From contig JASDDO010000001.1 of the NCBI GenBank assembly GCA_030015575.1, forward strand, positions 322,619,595 through 322,683,594: a DNA stretch of 64,000 bases, written 5' to 3'. The translations under genes and the position numbers were made by a program. Source of the stretch: Agapanthus africanus (taxonomy: Eukaryota > Streptophyta > Magnoliopsida > Asparagales > Amaryllidaceae). How positions within the stretch are numbered: the stretch's first letter is position 1; each line of letters starts with the position of its first letter. Below, in pieces: positions 9,850 to 22,785 of this stretch. The notes beneath the pieces were generated by a model that made no database searches, had not been told where the DNA came from, and was given only the letters and a program-made list of their open reading frames with translations.

Positions 9850-12715
9850 TCTGTTGTGGTATCGCATACCCAACAATTAGCTGTGATTGAAGTATCTCAT
9901 ACTCAACCATCCCATAAAAGTCTCTACTGGGAAAAAGGCCTTTGTGAGTGGATCCGTGCTGTTGTCCTATGTGTCTACTCTCCTAACCTCGATCTCCCTG
10001 GAGATCAACCATCTCCATGATCAGGTGATACTGCCTAAGAATTATATCTGGATTTTTGATGGGACGGGCGTTCCTAGGCCAAAGCCACAACTCCATTGTC
10101 ACACAATGACAGGAACTAAGTTCATCTTATGAACTTACATATATCCAGACTGCCACTTTGGTAGCATCTTTGGTAACGATGTATCTTGCCTTTAATCGTC
10201 TAGTAAGTCACGGTATCTAGCTTGGAACTCTTCCAACATACCGTCCCTCCACTGAGGGTAAAGACAATGCTTGTGACTGACATTCAGTCGTCCTTATCAC
10301 CCTGGAACCTTTCCAGTGATTCTCCCCAGGATCGATTGATACCATCTCACTACAACTAGTGATATCCTAACATCCAATTAGATCTATCCCATAGATCCAT
10401 AACCCAGGATTTAGGAGGTATCACCTTGATCCTATATGGAGAATCATTGCGATAAGAGGAGATTGACCGAGCATAGCATAGGAAACTCCTTCCCTATCAA
10501 GAGTATGTCATCCACATACTCTACGAGGATCACCACCATACTCTCTTCTACCTTTTTGTATATACAAGGTTCATCTACCATTTTGATGAAGTCAAACTCT
10601 TTGACTACCACATCAAAACAGACGTTCCAACTCCGTGATGCCTGATTAATCACATAAAACATCTTGCTCACGTTTCCACTGCTCCCACTGTTTACGAAAC
10701 CCTCTGGCTGTGTTCTTATAGACGCTCTCTTCCAAATCATCATTTAGAAAAGCAGTCATGACACCCAACCGCCAGATATCGTAGTCATGGTATGTAGCCG
10801 TGACAAGTAGGATCTGGATGGACTTAAGCATAGCTTTGAAAGTCTCAACTTTTCCATGTACACCAAGTAATCTTCTCAAGATATACTTGCTCCTGATGGG
10901 GATTTAACCCTTCAGATAAAGCAACCAAAGTCCATACTTTGTTGGTGTATAAAGATTCTATCTCAGATCGATAAGCATCCAGCCATTCTTACAGAGTCCC
11001 ACTCCTGATGGCCAGCTCGAAACTAGTTGGGTCATCATCTCATGGTGCATTCCTCGCTCCCACTATCATAGAGAAACCGAAGTATCTCTCAGGTGGGTGA
11101 GGAACCCTACTAGATCGGCGGAGAGGCTGAGGTTCTTTGGTTACTATTGAATCCTTTGGTTCTACCAAATCAACAGTTGCAGTTTGTATAGATGGAACTC
11201 TTTCCAGTTTTACCTCATGACCACTGATTTCTTCACAAGAAATTCCCTTTCACAAAGGTGGCATACTGAGAAACAAAACATCTTTTGTTCCTCGGTCAGG
11301 TAGAAGATATTCCCTTGCGAATGCTTGGGATATCCAACAAACTTCCACAGAACTGACTTTGCCTCGAGCTTGTCCGGATTTTGCTTTTAGACATAGGATG
11401 GACAACCCCAAATCTTAACTTACTTAAGATATGGGCTCTTCCCATTCCATATCATATATGAAGTGGTAGGCAACTGATTTGATTGGAACCCTATTCAATA
11501 GGTATACAGCTTCACAAGTGTATAACTCCCAAAAGGAAATAGGAAACCCAGTAGTACTCATCATAGAGCGCACCATATCAAATAGGGTGTGATTGCTCCG
11601 CCCCGATACACCGACGTGCTGTGGTGTATATGGAGGAGTAATGCTGAGAGAGAATCTCATTCTCCTTTAGAATAGTCCAGGATCCCGTGCAAAAGTATTC
11701 TCCTCCTTGATCTCATCAAAGGACATAATATTTATACCCATTTTTGGTTCTCTACTTCTAACTTATATTCTGTGAATATCTCAAAAGGTTCGGACTTGTG
11801 TTTCAACAGGAACATATGTCTGAATCTTGAGAGATCATCAGAGAATGTAATGAAGTACAAAGAACCGGTCTTGGCATGTGTAGACAGGGGACCTTCATAC
11901 ATCACATGTATCAATCCTAAGAGTTCACTAACTTTTTCTCTGTTTCCAATAAACAGAGCTGTGGTCATCTTATCTTTGTGACATGACCGGTAAGTTTCAC
12001 AAGATTTAAATTCAAACAGATTTAAATATGCATCTAAATGTAACTTCAGCTAGTCGGGTCACATTGATATGACCTAGTCTACAATACCTCAAGAAGGATT
12101 TGTTCATTTCTGAACTCTTCATCTTGCGTGTGTCCTGTACATTAAGAACTGTAGTTTGATTTAGAATGTCTAACGTGCCTGAACCGATCAACTCTTGATA
12201 TAGGAAATGTTCAAAACATTATCCAACAATACAAAATTATATCCTTCTTTACTGATAAAGAGACTGATATGATGTTGTATATCAGGTTCGGTATCTAATA
12301 ACATTCGTTCAGAATCAATGTATTCTGGTAATACAGGGTGATAACTACCAACAGACTTGGCTGCAACACTTGCACCGTTTCTATCTCATGAAACTTTACA
12401 CCCGTTCTCAGTTCTCTACCTATCTGTAGCCCATGTAACAAATTACATATGTGGGATCCCGATCCGGTATCTCATACCCAAGACGTAAGGGATACTAAGA
12501 AACAGTTCTTCGTAATGAACACACCCGAAGAAGATGCATCAGCATGCACTTTCTTCGTTTGGGTGGCACAGGAATTCTGGTAATCCCCTATTTCCTGCTA
12601 TGTCTTATAACAATTATAAGTTGGAGCGGGACCAACGTTCCCTAGCGCAGTATAACAAGCGGGTTCGGTTAATACATCCGTATTATTATTTTGATTAAGG
12701 TGTGACATAGTCGCA
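9850..12715 (-). pseudogene. Decayed copia protease-integrase-RT-RNase H region of element C
   Basis: Read right to left: a short leader peptide and protease remnant (about 12430-12715, with sense words matching MSRLNQDNN and a DTGSGS-like site), integrase (about 11200-12010; GLIHVMYEGPLSTHAKTGSLYFITFSDDLSRF and PPYTPQHVGVSGRSNHTLFDMVRSMM), RT (about 10440-10900; YVDDILLIGKEF) and RNase H remnant (about 9860-10400). No capsid-type gag is found between leader and protease, as in every family X copy here. Many breaks. Confidence 0.85.
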
Positions 12716-13137
12716 ACCAGGAGAGAGAGAGAAGAAAACACTCAGCGTGCGCTTTTACAAGATTAGATTGGTTATCATTTTATCTAATCAGGATGTTTCC
12801 TACTGTTTTAGTCAAATCTTCCTTCAAACCCTAAAAGGAAAGACTAGCCGAGATTAATTACACTCTATAAGTTTGCCAATCTTTTAGCCAGGCCAGTGTC
12901 GTACTTTGAGGGAGGTTCCCCGTGCTTTCGCACGGACCTAATTAAAGTAAACCTCGTTTTCCCAGAGACATAACCCCGTTGACACCTTTCTAGACACCTA
13001 CTTGATCGGCTAATTGTAATGTGTAAAACTCTCCCAGGAGTAACTCTTACTCGCAGCGGGTATCGGGATCCAACTATCTCATAGAAGGTATGCAATCTCA
13101 TTGCAAATTTCAACACTTGAAATTCCTAATAATATTT
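12716..13137 (-). other. Element C leader, part next to the coding region
   Basis: Collinear with 39300-39700 of H and 46450-46870 of I. It contains the GAGAGAGAGA tract just upstream of the start region. The leader continues at 31563 beyond element D. No gene. Confidence 0.85.
13133..13137. repeat. Target site duplication TATTT, left of element D
   Basis: Five bases directly before the LTR TG; identical to 31563-31567 on the other side. Confidence 0.9.
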
Positions 13138-15033
13138 TGTAAGTCGATGTACAACACCCCACGAGTTGCGCGGAGGTGGAAATATGAAAAACGATCTTGT
13201 TCTTTGTACTAACATCGACTAACCGCAAGAATCATTGCTAAACGATAACTAACATAAACATAGAAGTTGTTAACTACTATGAGAAGTGATTATACCTAAT
13301 GAACCATGTCCTTCGTCTTTTCGTTCTCCACATCCTCTTCGGCCTTCTCTATGTAGTAGATGATCCACCCGAGAGCTTTACTCTAAGATTCACCTCTAAA
13401 CTTGAGGTAACTAGGTTTCTTTAGTTTCTAATCAAAGGTACCTAGGTGATATAGAGAATGGTTATGGATTAATTAGTCTATCTAATCCTTGATCTCAACA
13501 CATGAGTGGTAGGATTAGGGTTTGAAGAGAGAGTGAGCCTGAGGAGAGAGAAGGTGAGCATGAGAATGAGAAGAAATAATGAACTCATTTGAATATATGA
13601 AGCATTATCTTTTATTAAATAAATAAAATAAATAATTTAACAACCATGCTTCATTTATTCATATGAGTGATTCATCTCAAGAGTCATTAGATCAATTAAT
13701 GAAGCATTAACTCCATGGATGAATCACACAAATGAGTCATTAAAACAATAAATGCAAATGCCACCTAAACCCCCAAGTCACCATCCATCTAGAAGCTTCT
13801 CACGAAATTACGAGAACGCCTCTCCTATCCGTGAAAACACGAAAAAACTTTAGACTGTATAAATCCAATAATCCGATACTTGAATCTGGCTTAAACCAAA
13901 GCCGGCTAGTAAAAACTGTCCGAATGTCATACGTGCGTAAACACACGTATGCGTTCGAACCCTTGTCGTAAAACCATACGACCTCTATATCGTTTTGCCT
14001 GGAGCAGGGAAAATCTCTGTGTGGGACTCTAAAGACTCGACTACTACGTTGGCAGTGGGTTTAACCACAGACCGCAAGCGGCACTAGCTGTACGTAACGG
14101 TCCCCAGGTAGATGTCGATAAGAAGGCTGATGAGGAAACCCATCCGAACTCCTACTGAGTCTGATGTGACAATCTCCATACAGTCCGGTCTGTTCGTCTA
14201 AGACTATCGCATATCGGGCCTAGGGGGGCGGCAAGCGTCAGTCCCCTAATAGCGGTATAAGTCGTGTCGGAGCGTAGCCCCATTACACCTTGAGAAACTA
14301 CTGGAACCTACCAGTAAATCTCGCTTGCCCTAGCCAGGGACTTTGCGTAATGGCTCTCAGACACAGCGCGGTATCAACTCCCAATACCGGGAGAGACGAA
14401 TCCTGTCTAACTGCTACTGCCTCCAAGTGCTTCGGGACTGCACTCAACTGCTACCTGTTTGCACGACTCCTTTCAGCCGTGGTAGGGTAGCAATCTAAGA
14501 ACAGTGGGAACACACTCGAGGCGAAGCAGCAGTGTCAAGTCTACAGACTATGCTGTACTCATGTCACCTGGGAACTGTTAACTGACGACAGGTATAATTC
14601 CAACCAACAGTTCCCCATGAGTCCTGTTCGGTGCACCCGTAACCCAACGAGCACCTGTATACTATCTCCAGTGCGACGTACTGACGGCTGTGGGACAGAC
14701 CATCTCCCCAACTTGGATGAGAAGCATACACACTAGTCTACTCCGAAGTATCGATGCCCTGTCTCGATAATCCTACGACTAGGGACCTGAAATGGATGTG
14801 CTTGTATACTACCCAGCCCCCACTAGTGTGACTGCCATCACAACGCCGGTTGTCAAGCAAGATCCTAAGGGCTCTATCAATACGTATACTCACATATTAA
14901 AATAGATAAAACCAAGTAGCATACTACCATGTTTAGCAAGACTGTTATATAACTGTGAATATCCCAAGCTTCCATTAAGTAATATACAAGCTAGTATGAT
15001 ACAATAATGGCTCCTAGGGCATATACACTAACA
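13138..15033 (-). repeat. 3' LTR of element D
   Basis: 1896 bp, sense start TGTTAGTGTATATGCCC, end ...CTTACA. It carries several inverted repeats; two near 13885-13990 share the loop AAACCA (plus-strand reading): arms GGCTT/AAGCC and GTCGTA/TACGAC. A third pairs CATACGTG with CACGTATG. Parts (for example the ATCGA/TCGAT hairpin with interior GACAGGGCA) are shared with family X LTRs, showing common descent. Confidence 0.93.
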
Positions 15034-15047
15034 ATCTTCCATTTGCA
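15034..15047 (-). other. Polypurine tract of element D
   Basis: Sense GCAAATGGAAGAT immediately before the 3' LTR. Confidence 0.7.
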
Positions 15048-15053
15048 CTAGGG

Positions 15054-16765
15054 CTATGTACTGGCATATCGAAGACCGATGATCTCGAGTAGCCTCTCGA
15101 ACTGAATCTGAGGTAAGGCCTTTGTGAATGGATCAACAATGTTCTCTTCAGTAGCAGCTCTCCGGACCTCGATCTCCCGGCGATCTATGATCTCCCTGAT
15201 CAGGTGATACCGCCTTAAGATGTGTCTGGACTTCTGATGGGACCTTGGTTCCTTCGCTAAAGCTATAGCTCCGTTGTTGTCGCAATACAGAGGTATTGGA
15301 TCAACTATGGTAGGAACCACCTGAAGTTCTGTTAGGAACTTCTTTATCCAGACCGCTTCTTTTGCGGCATAGCAAGCAGCAATATACTCTTCTTCCATAG
15401 TCGAGTCAGCAACGGTGTCCTGCTTGGAACTCTTCCAGCACACCGCCCCTCCATTGAGGGTAAAGACATAACCAGACATGGACTTGGAATCGTCCTTATC
15501 ACTCTGGAAGCCGGAATTAGCAAAGGCCTCGATCTTGAGGTCTTTTCTGCCGTAAACCAATAACATCTCCTTAGTCCTTCTCAGGTACTTGAGAATTTTC
15601 TTTACTGCTATCCAGTGATTCTCCCCTGGGTCTGACTGATACCGGCTTACCACGCTGAGTGCGTAAGCTACATCTGGTCTGGTGCACAACATCGCATACA
15701 TTATAGAGCCTACCACAGAAGCGTAGGATATAATGGACTTGCGATCCCTTTCCAAATCAGTCTTAGGAGACATCTTTTTGGATAGGGTGATTCCGTGACA
15801 AGCCGGTAGATTACCGCGCTTAGAATCTTCCATACTGAATCTTTTCAGTATAGTGTTGATATACCTGGACTGCGAAAGTCCTAACATCCTCTTGGATCTA
15901 TCACGATAGATCCGGATCCCCAGAATGCAAGAGGCATCACCCAGGTCTTTCATGGAGAACCTGTGTGACAGGAATCCCTTGACAGATTGTAGCATAGGAA
16001 AGTCATTTCTTATCAATAAAATGTCATCCACGTACAAGACGAGGAACACGACACTTCGTGCTATAACTTTACTATATATACATGGTTCATCTGGATTTTT
16101 GATAAAGTCAAATTCTTTGACTGTTCATCAAAACAGATGTTCCAACTCCGCGATGCCTGCTTTAGTCCATAAATGGACTTAAGAAACTTGCACACTTTCC
16201 CGCTGCTCCCACTCTGATTGAAACCTTCTGGTTGATCCATATAAACGCACTCATCTAAATTACCATTCAGAAAAGCCGTCTTTACGTCCATCTGCCAGAT
16301 TTCATAATCATGGAAGGCAGCAATAGCAAGAAGGACTCGAATGGATTTAAGCATAGCCACTGGAGAAAAAGTTTCGTCATAGTCCAAACCAGGTCTTTGA
16401 CGAAAACCCTTTGCAACAAGTCTAGCCTTATAGGTTTCCACCTGTCCATCTACACCAATCTTTTTCTTGAAGATCCATTTGCATCCTATGGGTTTTACCC
16501 CATCTGGAGCAAAGTCCAAAGTCCATACTTTGTTGGTGTATATAGACTCCATTTCGGTCCGCATTGCATCTAGCCATCGTACCGAGTCGCCGCTCTGGAT
16601 GGCCTGCTGGAAGCTAGTAGGTTCATCATCATCAATGACGCAATCCTCTCTATCCTCATCTATGAGAAAACCGTAGTATCTCTCAGGCGGATGAGACGGC
16701 CTACTACTCCTGCGGAGGGGTGCGGTAATGTCCTGTTCTTCCTGAACTTCTGGTTCTACCAAACT
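15054..16765 (-). pseudogene. Copia reverse transcriptase and RNase H of element D
   Basis: RT begins near 16700 (WLDAMRTEMESIYTNKVWTLDFAPDGVKPIGCKWIFKKKIG), includes QMDVKTAFLNGNLDECVYMDQPEGF and the YVDDILL active site near 16030. RNase H follows with SGYVFTLNGGAVCWKSSKQDTVADSTMEEEYIAA and LYCDNNGAIALAKEPRSHQKSRHI, ending at ...DPFTKALPQIQFERLLEIIGL just before the polypurine tract. Together they copy RNA into cDNA. The segment just upstream of RT (RRSSRPSHPPERYYGFL) links it to integrase. Fossil. Confidence 0.93.
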
Positions 16766-16879
16766 TTCAGTAGTAGTTTGTGGTTCTGGAATTTCTTCCA
16801 GTTCTATTTCGCTCTCACTTGTTTCCCTTTCTAAAAACTGATGTTCTAGAAAATGGGCATTACGAGAAACAAAAACCTT

Positions 16880-17650
16880 TTATTCCTCTGCGTAATAGAA
16901 TAGATACCCCCTGGAGTTCTTTGGATATCCCACAAACTTACATAGTCCTGATCGTGCCTCGAGCTTGTCCACATGCTGCTTTTTAACAAAAGCTGGACAT
17001 CCCCATATCTTCATGTACTGAAGATGGGGTTTCTTCCCACTCCACATCTGATATGGAGTGGTAGGCACAGTCTTGGTAGGAACCATGTTCAAAATATATG
17101 CCGCTGATTCTAGCGCATAACCCCAGAAAGATCGCGGTAACTCAGCATTACTCATCATGGAACGTACCATATCCAATAGGGTTCGATTCCGTCTCTCCGA
17201 TACACCGTTATGCTGTGGAGTGTATGGAGGAGTAAGCTGAGAGAGAATTCCTTTCTCTTTTAGGTAACCTAGGAACTCGGTGCTTAAGTATTCACCACCT
17301 CGATCAGATCTTGGTGTCTTGATACTTTTGCCGGTTTGGTTTTCTACTTCATTCTTATACTCCTGGAATTTCTCAAAAGCCTCGGATTTATGTTTCATCA
17401 GATAAATGAATCCGTACTTAGAGTAATCATCCGTAAAAGTAATGAAATAGGAAAAACCATCTCTTGCATGTGTAGATATTAGACCACATAAATCGCTGTG
17501 TATGAGTCCTAAGAGCTCGCTCGCTCTTACTCCATGTCCAGTGAATGGAGTCTTTGTCATCTTTCCTTTGAGACATGATTGACAAGTGTCATAAGATTGA
17601 TATTCGAACGGATCCAAATATCCTTCTCTATGTAACTTAGTTAACCTTGT
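16880..17650 (-). pseudogene. Copia integrase region of element D
   Basis: CQSCLKGKMTKTPFTGHG (zinc-binding end), HSDLCGLISTHARDGFSYFITFTDDYSKYG, RSDRGGEYLSTEFLGYLKEKG and PYTPQHNGVSERRNRTLLDMVRSMM give the catalytic triad segments in order. Very close to the copies in A and J. Fossil. Confidence 0.93.
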
Positions 17651-17740
17651 CTCATTGATGTGGCCCAGTCTACAATGCCATAAGAAAGCCTTATTTAAAT
17701 ATGGAGACTTTCTTTTTAGTGTGTTCTGGACATTGAAAAT

Positions 17741-19048
17741 CTATAGTTGGTTTAAGACATATATACCGTTATCCAGTGTACCGGACCCAATCAAACTATG
17801 ATTAAGGCGGATGTTAACAACATCACTTACAAACGTGAAATCATAACCTTTATTTGATAACAAGGAAACTGATATGATATTATACGTTAAGCTAGGTACA
17901 CAAAAACAGTTATGTAAAACCAAAATGTGTCCACTTGTCAATCCCAGGTGATAATCCCCGACGGACACAGCTCCCACGCTAGCTCCGTTAGCAACCTTTA
18001 GGGTCATATCACCTTCCTTCAGCACCCTACGGTTTCTCAGTGCTTGCAATGAATTGCATATATGAGATCCTGATCCGGTATCAAATACCCAGGAAGTAGA
18101 GTTGATTGACAGACAATTCTCAATTACAAACACACCTGAAGTCGAAGCCACAGCTTGCTTCGGTTCCTGGTTCTTGGCGTTCCACGCCTTGCAGTCTTTC
18201 TTCCAGTGCCCTTTCCTATGACAATGGAAGCACTCATCCTGGGCCACTACTGGCACCGCAATCTTTTTCTTTCCCTTCGCTCCCACCTTTCTAACACCTC
18301 TTCTAGGTTTGGTGGCGGCCTTCTTCTTCTTTCCTTTGGCCCTAGCCTTGGACCCGGAAGAAGAAGCACCGCTAACAAACATAGCGGGTGTTTCCTTTGC
18401 CTTCTGCAAGGTGCCCTCTGCACTCCTCAACATGTTAAGGAGTTCTGGAAGTTCAACTTCTTTTCTTTGAATGTTGAAATTCAGAATAAACTGGGCGTAG
18501 GTGGAAGGAAGGGACTGGAGAATTAAGTCTGTATAGAGCTCATTATCCAAAGTCGTCCCAAGGTCTACGAGCTCTTCAATATAGCCTATCATCTTTAGGA
18601 CATGTTCTCCTACCGATGATCCGACGGCCAACCTCACTCGAAACAAGTTCTTTGAGGTCTCGTATCTTGCTATACGAGATTGCTCTCCATAAAGTTCCTT
18701 TGTATGGAGAAATATGGCATCTAGATCCATATCCTCGTGCCTCCTCTGATGTTCATTGTTCATCGAGGCAAGCACGATGCACTTGGCCTTCGCGCAATCT
18801 AACTCCCAGGTTTTGCGGATTTCCTTATCCGCATTACTGGATTTGGGACCTGGGACTGCAGGTGCCTTAGTGGTGAGGACATACCCCAATCTGTCATAGG
18901 TCAAAGCCATTTTGACATTCCGCAGCCAATCTTTATAGTTTGGCCCTGTCAGTATATTTTTTTCTAAAAGTAACTTAAGTCCAGTTATTTTCAGGGTCGC
19001 TGCAAGTAGGAGAGAGAGAAGAAACACTTTAGTATGATGCTCTTGCAA
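17741..19048 (-). pseudogene. Copia gag and protease region of element D
   Basis: Gag opens with ITGLKLLLEKNILTGPNYKDWLRNVKMALTYDRLGYVL and continues through LYGEQSRIARYETSKNLF and ELLNMLRSAEGTLQKAKET. A basic linker (KARAKGKKKKAATKPRRG) leads to the knuckle CFHCHRKGHWKKDC, and then the protease DTGSGSHICNSLQALRNRR. About 435 codons are shown, with gag roughly 300 of them. This full gag is the reference against which the reduced gag of J and the missing gag of family X stand out. Fossil. Confidence 0.92.
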
Positions 19049-19488
19049 GTTTAGAGTGGTTTTTAATTTATCTAAACTGGATGGCTCCCACTGCTTTTCG
19101 AATCCCTCCTCAAACCAAAAAGGACGAACTAGCCAGGACTATTCTCACCGTACAATACTTGCTTAACCGTTCAGCCAGGCCAGTGTCGATACTTCGAGGG
19201 AGGTTTTCCAACGCTTTCGCGAAGTTGCTTAATTAAATAACCTCTTTTCTCTGGGGGCGTAGCCCCGCTGACACCTTTCTCGACACCTACTTGGTTTATA
19301 GCATTGATCGTTAAGTGACGAATCTCCTGATGAGTAGCATATACTCACAGTAGGATCGGGATCCAAATATCATCGTATGATAATATTGAAGGAATCCTAC
19401 CAACATTCATCAAACTCCAAATGGTATGCATTTCTTTGCAAATTTCAGTTTCTTTAGAAATTCCCGATATAAATTTTTGCCCCATGCT

Positions 19489-19700
19489 CTTATGACCTTG
19501 GCGTTAGGTGAAAATGTCATAAGTCACATGTCAAGTTCTACCCATCATTATCTTGTTAATTTGAACCCATCCGTATATATCCTTGACGTTCGGCCAAAAT
19601 GATAATACGACTGTCCCAAACTAACTCATCCATCTATGCAATAAATGAATACCCAGCAGCTACCAAACACTATGCCTTGGCATTAGGTCAAAATACATAG
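19489..19700 (-). repeat. Three leader hairpins with shared loop (element D)
   Basis: Arms CTTATGAC/GTCATAAG (19489-19496, 19516-19523), CGTAT/ATACG (19572-19576, 19605-19609) and CTATG/CATAG (19670-19674, 19696-19700). The interior (sense) is close to ATTTTGACCTAACGCCAAGG in all three, a different core from A, J or family X. Confidence 0.8.
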
Positions 19701-20816
19701 CTTGAATACTACTGAATACTCAAATGAAATGACAGAGGGCTACGAATGGTTTTGGTGAAACCGTGAACGTAGCGAACTTGATATAACCGAAGGAACCTGA
19801 TAGTTTTTAAAAGGAGTGGTTAAAGCTCCGCAATTAAAAATATCTTCTGTTTTAAAAATAACCGAGTGGTTTCTTTTAAATTGTTCCAACGATTAAACTT
19901 TGGTTTATTTTCTTTGCATTAATAATAATGTGTCCCATCATTAACCTATCATTACAGAAAACAACGAAAATACAACATCCTCTTATGCCATCCGCATTCG
20001 CCACTGGGTCCTGTCATCACCCGTTAGGTTACTTAACTAACGGCAGAGCGGGGGCTGGGCTAGCGCGGGTGTAAAACATAAGTGACGTCTAAATAGCTAT
20101 CATATATAGATATTGTACATTCGTCAGACGCAATAATAGGCATTCCAGATCACAGATGAACATTATTAGATATGCAAGCAATCCGCGTTTCTTTTGAGCC
20201 TGCAACGAAAAACGGATTACACAGTTGCGATGAATAGCCATTACCCCACCCTAGACCCCTACGGGTACGGCAAACTACCCGCCAAGTACCCGAAGTGAAG
20301 CGGTCTCCCTCAACAACGTGAGTAGGCCACTAAACATTCAAAGTACCCGGTAGTTTGTGCACCCCACCTTGGGTCTATCCTAGGAGCAAACACAGTAAAA
20401 TGAAATAATACAACGGTGGCTACAACCGCAACCTGGATGTGCCCCGCAAATTAATATTACAACATATTACAATTACATTGAATGAATGAATATAACAACC
20501 CATCACAAACCCCGGCTAATCATCACAACAATCCAATCAAGTTCATAATCACAAACAGTTAAAACATTACAGAAATGTGCAACCCCCTGCCAATCGACAT
20601 ACTAGCAGTTAGGGGAGGTTTACGAACATATTATACAGTTCACAGATATAATCTAATTAGAAAACATCATATAATTTCGATCGATCAAACTGTTTAGATT
20701 CTACTCCAAAACTTCTCTGTGCACCTGAGACTTGAGCAGAAAATAAACATTCCAGAAAAGACAAAAACATCACAGAAGAATTACTGGGCAAAATTGGGCT
20801 GAATCGGCTTCAACTC

Positions 20817-20864
20817 GGCCGCGGATCCACGGCGGATCGGTGGGATAGGCCGCGGTTCCGCGGC
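20817..20864 (-). repeat. GC-rich CCGCGG hairpin, element D
   Basis: Two CCGCGG-type palindromic arms with a spacer of about 20 bases, 195 bp downstream of the primer binding site. Confidence 0.8.
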
Positions 20865-21058
20865 TGTTTGGCCGATTCATGCACCTAATTTTCTCAATAA
20901 TCCTTATAATTCCCTGCTTGTTATTTTAGAGGTCCCTGAAAAATTTTTAGGCATCGTTTTAAATTCGACAGAAACTTAGTGATATCGATGTTTTGTCCGG
21001 TTTGTTTTGCGTTCAAAATTCATACGACTTTGCTAATAAGTTAATTATTGTTTAGCGA

Positions 21059-21071
21059 GGCTCGGATACCA
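21059..21071 (-). other. Primer binding site of element D
   Basis: Sense TGGTATCCGAGCC one base after the 5' LTR. Resembles the plant copia site complementary to initiator tRNA-Met. Confidence 0.85.
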
Positions 21072-21072
21072 C

Positions 21073-22785
21073 TGTAAGTCGATGTATAACACCCCACGAG
21101 TTGCAGGAAGGCGGAAATATGAAAAACGATCTTGTTCTTTGTATTAACATCGACTAACTGCAAGAATCATTGCTAAACGATAACTAACATAAACATAGAA
21201 GTTGTTAACTACTATGAGAAGTGATTATACCTAATGAACCGTGTCCTTCGTCTTTTCGTTCTCCACCTCCTCTTCAGCCTTCTCTATGTAGTAGATGATC
21301 CACCCGAGTGCTTTACTCCAAGCTTCACCTCTAAACTTGAGGTAACTAGGTTTCTTTAGTTGCTAATCAAAGGTACCTAGGTGATATAAAGAATGGTTAT
21401 AGATTAATTAGTCTATCTAATCCTTGATCTCAAGACATGAGTGGTAGGATTAGGGTTTGAAGAGAGAGTGAGCTTGAGGAGAGAGAAGGTGAGCATGAGA
21501 ATGAGAAGAAATAATGAACTCATTTGAATATATGAAGCATTATCTTTTATCAAATAAATAAAATAAATAATTTAACAACCATGCTTTATTTATTCATATG
21601 AGTGATTCATCTCATGAGTCATTAGATCAATTAATGAAGCATTAACTCTATGGATGAATCACACAAATGAGTCACTAAAACAATAAATGCAAATGTCACC
21701 TAAACCCCCAAGTCACCAACCTTCTAGAAGCTTCTCACGAAATTACGAGAACGCCCCTCCTATCCGTGAAAACACGGAAAAAATTTAGACTGTATAAATC
21801 CAATAATCCGATACTAGAATCTGGCTTAAACCAAAGCCGGCTAGTAAAAACTGTCCGAATGTCGTACGTGCGTAAACACACGTATGCGTCCGAACCCTTG
21901 TCGTAAAACCATACGACCTCTATATCGTTTCGCCTGGAGCAGGGAAACTCTCTGTGTGGGACTCTAAAGACTCGACTACTACGCTGGCAGTGGGTTTAAC
22001 CACAGACCGCAAATGGGACTAGCTGTACGTAACGGTCCCCAGGTAGATGTCGATAAGAAAGCTGATGAGGAAACCCATCCGAACTCCTACTGAGTCTTAT
22101 GTGACAATCTCCGTACAGTCCGGTTTGTTCGTCTAAGACTATCGTATATCGGGCCTAGGGGGTGGCAAGCGTCAGTCCCCTAATAGCGGTATAAGTCGTG
22201 TCGGAGTGTAACCCATTACACCATAAGAAACTACTGGAACCTACCAGTAAATCTCGCTTGCCTTGGCCAGGGACTTTGCGTAATGGCTCTCAGACACAGC
22301 GCGATATCAACTCCCAATACCAGGAGAGACGAATCCTGTCTAACTACCATTGCCTCCAAGTGCTTCGGGACTGCACCCAACTGCTACCTGTTTGCACGAC
22401 TCCTTTGAGCCGTGGTAGGGTAGCAATCTAAGAACAGTGGGAACACACTCGAGGCGAAGCAACAGTGTCAAGTCTGCGGACTATGCTGTACTCATGTCAC
22501 CTGGGAACTGTTAACTGACGACGGGTATAATACCAACCAACAGTTCCCCGTGAGTCCTGTCCGGTGTACCCTAACCCAACGAGCACCTGTATACTATCTC
22601 CAGTACGACGTACTGACGGCTGTGGGACAGACCATCTCCCCAACTGGGATGAGAAGCATACACACTAGTCTACTCCGGAGTATCGATGCCCTGTCTCGAT
22701 AATCCTACGACTAGGGACCTGAAAAGGATGTGCTTGTAGACTACCCAGCCCCCACTAGTGTGACTGCCATCACAACGCCGGTAGT
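21073..22785 (-). repeat. 5' LTR of element D, inner part
   Basis: Matches 13138-14850 with about 4% differences by eye. The LTR is interrupted at 22786 by element E and resumes at 31383-31562. Confidence 0.93.
22781..22785. repeat. Target site duplication GTAGT, left of element E
   Basis: Identical to 31378-31382; the uninterrupted D LTR at about 14850 shows one copy (TTGT variant), which confirms the insertion. Confidence 0.9.

Larger units (their letters stand above)
19049..21058 (-). other. Element D leader
   Basis: About 2.0 kb without genes. Sense order: GC-rich CCGCGG hairpin (20817-20864), a segment shared with A and J, the CGTTAG/CTAACG hairpin near 20020-20046, three loop-sharing hairpins (19489-19700), then the gag start. 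Confidence 0.85.

Noticed and set aside
9887-10132. 81-codon plus-strand frame, similar to one on the minus strand at 52668-52913
   Set aside because: Antisense to the RNase H remnants of C and H.
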